In this document: positions 17,598 to 24,208 of the stretch, piece after piece
How positions within the stretch are numbered: the first letter of the stretch is position 1
How the letters are laid out: the number at the start of each line of letters is the position of its first letter
From: Lysobacteraceae bacterium
GTDB taxonomy: Bacteria; Pseudomonadota; Gammaproteobacteria; Xanthomonadales; Ahniellaceae
NCBI GenBank assembly: GCA_021299185.1
Contig: JAJTHZ010000054.1
Coordinates: forward strand, 1 to 32,123
DNA length: 32,123 nucleotides
Reading direction: 5' to 3'
The notes under the pieces: generated by a model
The model's database searches: none
Told to the model about the DNA's origin: nothing
Seen by the model: only the letters and a program-made list of their open reading frames with translations
Position numbers and translations under genes: made by a program

Positions 17598-18485
17598 ATG
17601 GATCGAACGACTCCCTGGCAGCGATTCATTGCCCTTGTTGTCCTGGGGCTTGCTGCGAGCGGCGCCATCGCCTGCGATTCCGGCGCACCCTGTGACCAGT
17701 GCGAACCGGGTTCCGAGTTCTCGTGGAACCCGCCCAATGCGGCCATGACGGACCGCTTGAAGCGCTTCTATGCCATCGGCGACGAAGTCGAGACGGCGCG
17801 CGGAGCCGGTGACGACGCCCTGGTCGAGGCGCTGGCGCGCGAAAGCCTCGAACTCGCCGCGATCTATCGCTGCAACTGGAACCACGGCAACGTGATCCAC
17901 GACGCGAACCGCGCACTGGGGCTGGTCGCGCTGGCGCGCGGCGACGTCGATGCCGCGGAGCGCTTCCTCGAGGCATCCGGAAAATCCAACGGATCGCCGC
18001 AACTGGACAGCTTCGGGCCAGAACTCGACCTCGCGGACGCCCTGCTGCAGCGCGGTCGTACCGCCGCGGTGGTGCATTACCTCAAGGACGTGCAGCGCTT
18101 CTGGAAGGACGATGGCGCCGCGCTGGTCGACGTCTGGCTGGCGCAGATCGAGCGGGGCGAAAAGCCACGCCTCAACCGTTTCGGACCCAGGCCACCGCGC
18201 GCGGGCACCATCGTGCTGCTTGTGTTGCTCGCGGCTTGGCCCATCGTGGTCACCGGCGGCACGGCCTACGCCATGCGGGCTCGAATCGAACGGCCGATCG
18301 CGTTTTGCGTCACCGCGATCCTCGTCGGTTACGGCGCAGCCCCCGTGGGAGTCCTGCTCGGCGCCCGGATGATGGCCGGGTCCCTGCTCGAGTTTCCGAT
18401 GGGCTTGCTGCCCGCGCTTGCGTTGCCGCTGGCGGCAGTCGTCCTTTTGTCGCGCCTTTTCGTTCGACGCGGCGAGCGCGCGTGA
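17598..18485 (+). CDS. Membrane protein with periplasmic helical domain and three C-terminal helices
   Basis: This is a 295-residue protein. It begins with a signal peptide (FIALVVLGLAASGAIA), then a Cys cluster at residues 26, 32 and 35 (CDSGAPCDQC). C26 directly after A-I-A is only a weak lipobox. Residues 48-190 are helical and TPR-like (ALARESLELAAIYRCNWNHG, ALGLVALARGDVDAAERFLE). Three hydrophobic segments follow at about 203-225, 232-256 and 265-288, ending in a basic RRGERA tail. I do not recognise a named family. Its stop overlaps the GTG of the next possible gene by four bases (GTGA). Confidence 0.75.
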   Translation: MDRTTPWQRFIALVVLGLAASGAIACDSGAPCDQCEPGSEFSWNPPNAAMTDRLKRFYAIGDEVETARGAGDDALVEALARESLELAAIYRCNWNHGNVIHDANRALGLVALARGDVDAAERFLEASGKSNGSPQLDSFGPELDLADALLQRGRTAAVVHYLKDVQRFWKDDGAALVDVWLAQIERGEKPRLNRFGPRPPRAGTIVLLVLLAAWPIVVTGGTAYAMRARIERPIAFCVTAILVGYGAAPVGVLLGARMMAGSLLEFPMGLLPALALPLAAVVLLSRLFVRRGERA

Positions 18486-18922
18486 GGCGCACAGGGGCGA
18501 AGCACGACTTCCCGAGCCATCGGCCGTTTTCGAGATCGGAAGACGACACGATCGTCGAGGCGGTGCGCACGCGCTCCGTGCACCGCAACCAGACTGAATG
18601 GCAGGAGGTGGAGCCCGCGTTCCGCGCACGTGCGGCGCAGGCGGGCGACGAGGACAGCACCGCGCAGGCCGTCGTTTTCCTGTACGAGCCGATGGGCGAT
18701 TTGCATGGCCACTGGTCTGCCCGCGGACGCCCTCAACGCCACTTCAAGCGCGGCGACCAAGGGACGGCCCGGCGCCTCCGGCCGCTTGCCTCGGATCATG
18801 TCTGCAACGTCCGATCGACTTGGGTTCGCCTAGCCAACCCGCCATCGAATGCAACCCTGCGTCCCATGCCTATTGACAACACCGATTACACGTGTAGCCT
18901 CAAGCATCGACTACAGGCGTAA
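18482..18922 (+). CDS. Possible small gene coupled to the upstream membrane protein gene
   Basis: A GTG at 18482 overlaps the upstream stop in a GTGA arrangement. For the first 75 or so codons, third positions are overwhelmingly G or C, as in real genes here. The start of the product, RPFSRSEDDTIVEAV followed later by TEWQEVEPAFRARAA, loosely resembles a Myb/SANT-like helix (W...ED..I..AV...W..V). After about base 18710 the translation loses protein character and runs into the promoter and operators of the BlaI gene. A frameshift near 18710 would join it to an overlapping frame ending at 18833. It may be a small gene, a broken one, or chance. Confidence 0.3.
   Translation: MRRTGAKHDFPSHRPFSRSEDDTIVEAVRTRSVHRNQTEWQEVEPAFRARAAQAGDEDSTAQAVVFLYEPMGDLHGHWSARGRPQRHFKRGDQGTARRLRPLASDHVCNVRSTWVRLANPPSNATLRPMPIDNTDYTCSLKHRLQA
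18873..18900 (+). promoter_or_regulatory. Sigma-70-like promoter of the BlaI/BlaR1-TonB operon
   Basis: A perfect -35 TTGACA (18873-18878) is followed after 16 bp by TAGCCT (18895-18900), a weak -10. It sits 28 bp before the ATG of the BlaI-type gene in a locally AT-richer stretch. The first operator overlaps the spacer and the -10, which suits repression by occlusion. Confidence 0.6.
18887..18896. promoter_or_regulatory. BlaI-type operator 1 (TACA-N2-TGTA)
   Basis: TACACGTGTA is a perfect palindrome matching the TACA-NN-TGTA core recognised by BlaI/MecI repressors. It overlaps the promoter spacer and -10 of the gene that encodes such a repressor, consistent with autoregulation. Confidence 0.7.
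18912..18921. promoter_or_regulatory. BlaI-type operator 2 (one mismatch)
   Basis: TACAGGCGTA differs at one core position from TACA-NN-TGTA. Its centre lies 25 bp from that of operator 1, and it ends six bases before the ATG. Paired operators between promoter and start are usual for BlaI/MecI-regulated genes. Confidence 0.55.
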
Positions 18923-18927
18923 TCATC

Positions 18928-19296
18928 ATGCAGATCAGCGACGCCGAAAGCCGGGTCATGGCCATCCTCTGGTCGCGCGGGCCATCGACTGCCGAGGAAG
19001 TCTTCGATGAGATCGGCGATGCGGCCGATTGGCAGGAAGCCACGGTCAAGACGCTGCTGAACCGGCTGCTGAAGAAGGGGGCGGTGGCAGCGACCGCGGA
19101 AGGGCGTCGCTACCGCTACCGACCGCTGCTGGAGCAATCGCAGTGGGTGCTCGACACCAGCCGGAACCTCGTCGATCGACTGTTCGGTGGTCGCGTGGCG
19201 CCGCTGGTCGCCCACTTCAGCGAGCACGGCGCATTGAGCCGCGCCGACATCGAGGCGCTGCGCCGGCTGATCCAGGACATCGACGGTGGCCGCTGA
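18928..19296 (+). CDS. BlaI/MecI/CopY-family transcriptional repressor
   Basis: This is a 122-residue DNA-binding protein with the usual family length. It starts MQISDAESRVMAILWSRGPS and continues with the winged-helix block TVKTLLNRLLKKGAVAATAEG then RRYRYRPLL, the recognisable core of BlaI/MecI regulators. The C-terminal 50 residues (VDRLFGGRVAPLVAHFSEHG) are the dimerisation part, where family members are cut after signalling. It is followed directly by an M56/BlaR1-type protease gene that starts eleven bases before this gene's stop, so the two are translationally coupled. Two TACA-N2-TGTA sites lie upstream. Inference: repressor of its own operon, relieved by the membrane protease. Confidence 0.93.
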   Translation: MQISDAESRVMAILWSRGPSTAEEVFDEIGDAADWQEATVKTLLNRLLKKGAVAATAEGRRYRYRPLLEQSQWVLDTSRNLVDRLFGGRVAPLVAHFSEHGALSRADIEALRRLIQDIDGGR

Positions 19297-20587
19297 CGCG
19301 CTGGCGACGCTGCTGGAGGGCCTGGTCGCCACGTCGCTGGCGATGGCGATGGTGCTCCTGCTGCGCGTCGCCTGGCGACGGCTGCTCGGCCCTGGCCTGC
19401 TGCCACTGCTTTGGCTCCTGGTGCCGCTGGTGCAGGTCGCGGTGCTGTTGCCGGCGCCGATCGCGCCGGTCGTCGAATCCACGGACGAGATCGCCGCGAC
19501 CGGCGCGCCCACGATGGGCCCGGTGACCGTGATCGCGATGCGCGACGACGTCGCCACGCCCCTGCTCGCGATCTGGTGGCTCGGCGCCCTGATGCTGGCC
19601 GCCCACCTCGTGCGACAGCAGCGCCGCTTCCGCCGCCGACTGGGTTCGCTCACGCGGCGACCGGACGGCCACTTCCAGGCCGCGACCGCCCAAGTCGGGC
19701 CCGTCGTGATCGGCTCGCTCCAGCCGCGCATCATCTTGCCCGCCGACTTCGAACAACGCTTCGACGTCGAGCAACGGGAACTCATCCTCGCGCATGAACG
19801 CAGCCACGTTCGCCGCGGCGACGTTGCCGCCCGCTGGGTCGCCAGCGCGCTGCGCTGCCTGTACTGGTTCAACCCGCTGATCCATGTCGCCGCTGCGCGC
19901 CTGCGCCTGGACCAGGAGCTCGCCGCGGACGCAGACGTGCTGCACACGCATCCGCACGCGCGGCGACGCTATGCGGAAACCCTGTTGGAAGAGCAGCTGG
20001 CCGTCCCTGGACTGCCGGTCGGCTGCCTGTGGCAGTCCAGCCACCCGCTGAAGGAACGCATCCTCATGCTCAAGCATCCCGCGACACCGCGCTTGCCCCA
20101 CCGCACCGGGATCGGACTCGCCATGGCCATCGTCGCGAGCTGCTGCACGCTCGCGTGGGCCGGGCAGCCTGCCCGCGCGCCCGATCCATCGACCATCGAA
20201 GCGACATCCGCCGACGTCGATCCCGTCACCTATCGTCGCATCTCGCGTCCGTCGTATCCGCCCGCGGCGGTCGCGAATCGCCAGAGCGGCAATGTGGTGC
20301 TGGAGGTCCTGGTCGGCACCGACGGCGTGCCGCGCGAGGTCAAGGTCTCCAAGGCCAGCGCACCGGGCGTGTTCGACGAAACAGCGATGGCCAGCGTGAA
20401 GGCGTGGCGGTTCAACCCGGCAAGGAAAGACGGCCAGCCCGTCGAGAGCTGGGTGCTGGTGCCGATCTGCTACGCCACAGGCCCGTCCGAGGGAACGGCC
20501 TCCGACAAATGCGAGGGTCCTGACGCTGTCGAGGCGCTGGACGTGATCCACACCCGTCCCGCCCTTGCACCCGTGAATCCGGGTTGA
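19286..20587 (+). CDS. BlaR1-type M56 membrane protease fused to a TonB C-terminal domain
   Basis: This 433-residue protein starts at a GTG that overlaps the BlaI gene. The N-terminal membrane helices (ALATLLEGLVATSLAMAMVL, LLPLLWLLVPLVQVAVLLP, LLAIWWLGALMLAAHLV) lead to the zinc protease site H170-E-R-S-H174, with E211 in LDQELAADADV as third ligand. A further membrane segment (GIGLAMAIVASCCTLAWAG) puts the C terminus outside. There, instead of the penicillin-sensing domain of true BlaR1, sits a TonB C-terminal domain at about residues 320-405 (RPSYPPAAVANRQSGNVVLE, ASVKAWRFNPARKDGQPV). The sensor is therefore unlikely to be a beta-lactam acylation domain. A role as an envelope signal transducer acting on the BlaI repressor is inferred. 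Confidence 0.92.
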   Translation: MAADALATLLEGLVATSLAMAMVLLLRVAWRRLLGPGLLPLLWLLVPLVQVAVLLPAPIAPVVESTDEIAATGAPTMGPVTVIAMRDDVATPLLAIWWLGALMLAAHLVRQQRRFRRRLGSLTRRPDGHFQAATAQVGPVVIGSLQPRIILPADFEQRFDVEQRELILAHERSHVRRGDVAARWVASALRCLYWFNPLIHVAAARLRLDQELAADADVLHTHPHARRRYAETLLEEQLAVPGLPVGCLWQSSHPLKERILMLKHPATPRLPHRTGIGLAMAIVASCCTLAWAGQPARAPDPSTIEATSADVDPVTYRRISRPSYPPAAVANRQSGNVVLEVLVGTDGVPREVKVSKASAPGVFDETAMASVKAWRFNPARKDGQPVESWVLVPICYATGPSEGTASDKCEGPDAVEALDVIHTRPALAPVNPG

Positions 20588-20596
20588 CCCGCCCCA

Positions 20597-20624
20597 CGGC
20601 ACGCGGTGCCTGCATCGCGTGCCG
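20597..20624 (+). terminator. Hairpin after the BlaR1-TonB gene
   Basis: A perfect 9-bp stem, CGGCACGCG (20597-20605) with CGCGTGCCG (20616-20624), and a 10-base loop begin nine bases after the stop. No T-run follows, so it is either a Rho-assisted or mRNA-stabilising 3' end. Confidence 0.55.
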
Positions 20625-20832
20625 CTGGTCACGATTCACCGGCAGATCGAGGGCCCGGCTGCGAACGCTCGGCGGAGCGCATGCACCTCACGTCCTGCTC
20701 GCCAAGCCCTGCTTCTGGTGCCTGCCGACAACGTTGGTTTCGCCGATCGATGACTGTTCAGGCCGGCGTGGCAAGGCCCGTTGCGCGGAGCAGGACATGC
20801 CCACGCATTGCGGCCGCCACGACAGGCTCAGA

Positions 20833-21648
20833 TCATTCGAACGCGTCCACGAACAGGCGTTCGATGACCTGGCCGCGAATCTCGCCCCCGGGATTCGCGC
20901 TGGTGTGGATGTTGAAGTACCAGCCGTTCGCCTTGCCGGCACTCAGTTGCGCCGGGGTCGGCGTGAACAGCTGGTCGATCACCGAACCCGCGGCCGCCGC
21001 CGACGGCGAAAGATTGAAGATCACCGGCCCGTTCGCGCCGGCTGCAGCCTGGTGGATGTGCCCCGCCGTCGCGTTCCCGGTGAGGCCATTCCAGTTCACC
21101 GTGACCAGGATCCGCGTCTCGTCGGGACTGATGCTGACCACCCCGGAGCCCGTGCCCGTCGTGGTGTTCGGTGGCACTTCCTGGGCGCTGTCCAGCGCCG
21201 CGATCCACGGCGTGTCGGCGACCAGTTGCCCTCGGATCTCGCCCCCGGGATTGGCCGTCGAGTGGACGTTGAAGTAGAGGCGACCGTTCCGCAGCTCGGT
21301 CACTTGCGCCGGGGTGATAGCGAACGTCATGCCGACCACCGAGCCCGCGCTGACTCCCGTCGTCGGACTGAGGTTGAAGATGACCGGTCCGTTGGCGCCC
21401 ACGTTGGCGGGACCGTGGATATGACCCATCGTGACCGTGCCGTTGGCCGTGGCGTAGTGCAACGAGACCGTGATTCCGGTCTGTGCCGCATTCAGCGTGA
21501 CCCGCCCGAAGCCGGTGCCGGTGGTGGTCACCGGCGGCACCTCCTGTGCACCACTGAGCTGCGCGGTGAAGTAGGTCTGCGCGAACGCCGGTGCCGCCGC
21601 CGTCGCGCACAGCACTGCAAGCAAGACCGAACCCGTGAGCTGTCGCAT
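20833..21648 (-). CDS. Secreted protein with two CHRD domains and a DAFE tail
   Basis: This 271-residue protein starts at the ATG complement 21646-21648, with GGAGG eight bases upstream and a clear signal peptide (LTGSVLLAVLCATAAAPAFA). Two CHRD domains follow at about residues 24-145 and 148-265. Each opens with LSGAQEVPP- or LDSAQEVPP-type sequence, then TGTG-x-G, GHIH, GANGPVIFNLSP and ends in H[ST]-x-ANPGGEIRGQ. CHRD domains are known from chordin and many bacterial secreted proteins; their bacterial function is not established. The end, RLFVDAFE, matches the DGFE tail of other exported proteins with Ala in place of Gly. Transcription runs towards the convergent BlaR1-TonB gene. Confidence 0.93.
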   Translation of the reverse strand: MRQLTGSVLLAVLCATAAAPAFAQTYFTAQLSGAQEVPPVTTTGTGFGRVTLNAAQTGITVSLHYATANGTVTMGHIHGPANVGANGPVIFNLSPTTGVSAGSVVGMTFAITPAQVTELRNGRLYFNVHSTANPGGEIRGQLVADTPWIAALDSAQEVPPNTTTGTGSGVVSISPDETRILVTVNWNGLTGNATAGHIHQAAAGANGPVIFNLSPSAAAAGSVIDQLFTPTPAQLSAGKANGWYFNIHTSANPGGEIRGQVIERLFVDAFE

Positions 21649-21834
21649 GTGTGCATCCTCCGACTGCCCCTGCTGAAGCGCAGCATACGCCGATTCCATG
21701 ACTCGGGATCGGCGAGCGCCCGCTCCCGCGCGTGCAGGCCGCGGCTTCCGTCCGAGGCCAGGCGCGAAACCTTGCCCGCCGCACCAGGCGGCGCACTCGG
21801 CGCGACAGACGAGGCCACAGGCCAGCAGCGACGG

Positions 21835-21947
21835 AAAACCGGGCTCAGGGTCCCGATTCGTCGCTCGAATCCGGTTCAGCGCCAGCGAATCCCCGCGCCC
21901 ACCCGAGCATGCTGGCGCGCGGGAAAACGTACGCTGACCCCGGTTTT
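21835..21947. repeat. REP/MITE-like element with nested inverted repeats, second clear copy
   Basis: The terminal arms are AAAACCGGGCTCAG (21835-21848) and CTGACCCCGGTTTT (21934-21947), 13 of 14 complementary. The inner hairpin is GCGCCAG (21879-21885) with CTGGCGC (21912-21918). Length, arm positions and a CTCGAATCC block agree with the copy at 11053-11164. The inner stem differs by a compensated base pair (T-A replaced by G-C). It lies upstream of the CHRD gene in a non-coding stretch of about 770 bp. Confidence 0.82.
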
Positions 21948-21990
21948 GCATGACTTTCGACGGCGCGGATCGAAAGCCCGGGGCGCTATC

Positions 21991-22267
21991 GCAATCCGCA
22001 CAATCCGGCACGCAATCTGGGACAGCCATCATCTGCAATCATCTGCCCCGACGCCGACCATCGCGTCGCCGCCCACGCCCTGTCTTTCGGGTCTTCATGA
22101 CTCCGTGTGGGCGGCCTGACACGCAGAACACGCACCACGACGCCTGCACCACGGCATCCACCGCCGGTCAATCGTCGACCTGCACGGGTGGTCAACCTTC
22201 GGCGCGAGCGCCGCACTCCGGGACAGCCGTCGTGCACCGCGGCATCAGCCGGGATGTCCCGGATGGA
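21991..22267. repeat. Dispersed ~270-bp repeat, copy B
   Basis: Direct repeat of 13125-13402 with long identical blocks (CGCCGACCATCGCGTCGCCG, CACCACGGCATCCACCGCCG, GAGCGCCGCACTCCGGGAC). It lies 44 bp after the inverted-repeat element within the 21649-22416 non-coding stretch. That stretch otherwise contains only the short palindromic repeat that follows, and no gene I can support. Confidence 0.85.
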
Positions 22268-22269
22268 TG

Positions 22270-22320
22270 ATGGCCCCCTCATCCGGCCTTCGGCCACCTA
22301 CTCCCACAAGGGGGAAGGAA
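22270..22320. repeat. Short palindromic intergenic repeat (CCCTCATCCGGCC type)
   Basis: The sequence CCCCCTCATCCGGCCTTCGG continues with CCACCTACTCCC and ACAAGGGGGAAGG, giving nested GGCC/GGCC and TCCC/GGGGGA pairings. Very similar intergenic repeats are widespread in proteobacterial genomes; this identification is from memory of that pattern. It overlaps no gene. Confidence 0.5.
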
Positions 22321-22416
22321 AAGCACGGGCGCCATTGCTGCTGCGGTGATCGATCCGCCCCCGGAGCACTGGTTCGACACGCAGGTCTGCGAGGAAAACC
22401 GCGGAAAGCTCAGCCC

Positions 22417-23370
22417 TCACTCGGCGGGATCGGGCGCTTCCCACCAGCAATGGTCGTACCGATGCGCCGCGACCTCGAGCACGGCGGCCTCGATGTGCTC
22501 GACCACGCGACCGGGACCGCTCGCGCGCCACAGGTCGAGTGCCGCCCGCGCGGCGCCGACGTCGACCGCCGCGATGCCGACGTTGCGCATGGGCTTCCAC
22601 GCGGGCGCGTCCCGCGTGGGCGCATTGGATTCGTGCTGGTGCGGCAAACCGTAACTGCACCGAAGGCACAGCGTCGCCACCGACCGGGTCCAGTCCTCGA
22701 CCGCACCGAGGCCGGTGTCCTGGCGCGCCTCCAGGGCCTCGGCATCGGCCGGCGTGGGTGCGATGACGAAGGCGGTGAACGTGTGGAATGCCGATCGCTG
22801 CAGTCGCTGCAGCCCGTTGAAGACGGCGACCTGCTGGCCACGATGGCTGCGCCGACCCGTTGCCGCACCGTCGTGCAGCACGATATCGCCGAATGCGAAC
22901 CCCGACACGGGCAAGGGGATGTTGGCGATGCGCGCCCGCACGACGTCGATGCGGTCGGCGAACACGGTCTCGCCATTGCCGGACGGATTGAGGCGGACGC
23001 TGCACACGCCGAAGTCACCATCGATCGGGCCCTCGCCGCCGGGAAGCTGGAGCCCGGCCGTCGCCCACGCACGGCGCGCCGCCCCCCAGTCGCCCAGCGC
23101 GGTGGCGGCGATGCCGGCGTTCCACGCGGACGCCTCGTCGACCTCGTCGCGATGCGCCAGTGAGGCGAGGTTGTGCGCCAGCGACTCCTTCCACCGCCCG
23201 AGGTACTTGCACGCCAGCCCGGCCATGTAGTGGTACGCGGGGCGATCCGCATCGTCGTCGTCGACCCGCGCGAGCAGGTCCTCGAACCGCTCGACCGCGG
23301 CCGCGAGGTCGGGTCGTTCAAAGGCCTCGTAGGCCGCGGCGTGGAGTGCTTCGAGGTCGGCGTCGTGCAT
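22417..23370 (-). CDS. Tetratricopeptide-type protein of unknown function
   Basis: This 317-residue soluble protein starts MHDADLEALHAAAYEAFE at the ATG complement 23368-23370. The first 110 residues are TPR-like helical pairs (AAVERFEDLLARVDDDDADR, AYHYMAGLACKYLGRWKESL, AWNAGIAATALGDWGAARRA). The remaining 200 residues form a mixed domain with FGVCSVRLNPSGNGETVFAD, FGDIVLHDGAATG, and a Cys/His group near C-L-R-C-S-Y-G-L-P-H-Q-H. I have seen this TPR-plus-unknown layout in proteobacterial hypotheticals but know of no function. It lies 85 bp downstream of the NTF2-like gene on the same strand, so the two may be cotranscribed. Confidence 0.78.
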   Translation of the reverse strand: MHDADLEALHAAAYEAFERPDLAAAVERFEDLLARVDDDDADRPAYHYMAGLACKYLGRWKESLAHNLASLAHRDEVDEASAWNAGIAATALGDWGAARRAWATAGLQLPGGEGPIDGDFGVCSVRLNPSGNGETVFADRIDVVRARIANIPLPVSGFAFGDIVLHDGAATGRRSHRGQQVAVFNGLQRLQRSAFHTFTAFVIAPTPADAEALEARQDTGLGAVEDWTRSVATLCLRCSYGLPHQHESNAPTRDAPAWKPMRNVGIAAVDVGAARAALDLWRASGPGRVVEHIEAAVLEVAAHRYDHCWWEAPDPAE

Positions 23371-23455
23371 GGTCAGCCTCCCGAGTCCGCGAATCCGTGC
23401 GCCAGATGCGACGCTGCGCGGACGTGGATCGTGCGTCGGCCCCGGCCCGGTGTGG

Positions 23456-23938
23456 TCAGCGCGGCGCGCCGGACACCGTGACCTCCGCTTCGATCCGGGT
23501 CACGACCGCCGCGCCGTTGCGGCGCTCGACGGTGGTGGTTTCGCGGGCCTGTGTTCGCAGCACCCCGCCCGCGACGGTCGCGCTCTCGAACACGTCGGCA
23601 GTGACCGTGGCCACCGCACCGGACACGACGATCCGCTGGTTCATGCGTCGATAGGTGTAGTCGGTCGCCTGCGCCCAGGTGTCGCGCAGTGCCGCAAGGT
23701 AGGTGGGCTTGTCGAAACGGAAGCGGTCGACGAGCACGTTCTCCGCCGACATCGCGCCGCTGATCTGCGCGTCCTCGCTGAGGATGGCGGCGAGGGCATC
23801 GATGTCCCTGGCGGCGATGGCCCGATCGGCGCGGTCGAGCAAGGCGCGGACCTCAACCTCGGTCGGGCCCTGCGCGGCGACCGCGCTGGCGAAAAAGCCC
23901 GCAACCGCGAACGCGAACACGCGCCATGGACGCCCCAT
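23456..23938 (-). CDS. Exported NTF2/SnoaL-like (DUF4440-type) protein
   Basis: This is a 160-residue protein from the ATG complement 23936-23938. A signal peptide (VFAFAVAGFFASAVAAQG) precedes a cone-shaped NTF2-like domain: EVRALLDRADRAIAARDIDA followed by LAAILSEDAQI, then YLAALRDTWAQATDYTYRR and strands ending VVTRIEAEVTVSG. This order, with the 'A-x-D-x-x-x-L-x-x-x-[FL]-[ST]-x-D-[AV]' opening, is typical of DUF4440/SnoaL-2 proteins. Such domains bind small hydrophobic ligands or act as simple enzymes; no specific role can be given. It is divergent from the SPFH operon. Confidence 0.82.
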   Translation of the reverse strand: MGRPWRVFAFAVAGFFASAVAAQGPTEVEVRALLDRADRAIAARDIDALAAILSEDAQISGAMSAENVLVDRFRFDKPTYLAALRDTWAQATDYTYRRMNQRIVVSGAVATVTADVFESATVAGGVLRTQARETTTVERRNGAAVVTRIEAEVTVSGAPR

Positions 23939-24144
23939 CGTCGACTCCTTCGAACGGCTTTCCTTCGGAGCGCCGAGCATGCCGTGGGCGGTGGCATCCG
24001 CGCAAACCGGGCGAGCACGGCCGGCGCGTCGGGGGCTGCGCCGGGACACCGGACCCCGGCGCCGGTACGCCGGAGGCGAGGGCGCGTCCGCAAGCGCAGC
24101 GGCTGGACCTCACTGTCGGAAGTCACGGTCCGGGACAACCCGGA

Positions 24145-24184
24145 GGCGGGTATAGTCCCGCCCGACATGGCGGGCATCTTGCCC
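24145..24184 (+). promoter_or_regulatory. -10 box inside a palindrome, plus second hairpin, upstream of the SPFH operon
   Basis: GGCGGGTATAGTCCCGCC (24145-24162) places a good -10 hexamer, TATAGT, exactly between GGCGGG and CCCGCC. A second small inverted repeat, GGGCA-tct-TGCCC (24172-24184), follows within the likely leader, 25 bp before the ATG. No clear -35 was seen. Repressor binding at the palindrome would block the -10; this is inference. Confidence 0.45.
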
Positions 24185-24208
24185 GGCCGCGGATGACGGA
24201 GAACGGTC

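Noticed and set aside
20588-21277. Plus-strand open frames antisense to the CHRD gene
   Set aside because: The minus strand has a complete gene with Shine-Dalgarno site, signal peptide and two recognisable domains.
22410-23321. Second long minus-strand frame over the TPR gene
   Set aside because: Ser/Arg/Thr/Pro-rich translation without helical periodicity; the 22417-23370 frame gives TPR-like sequence.
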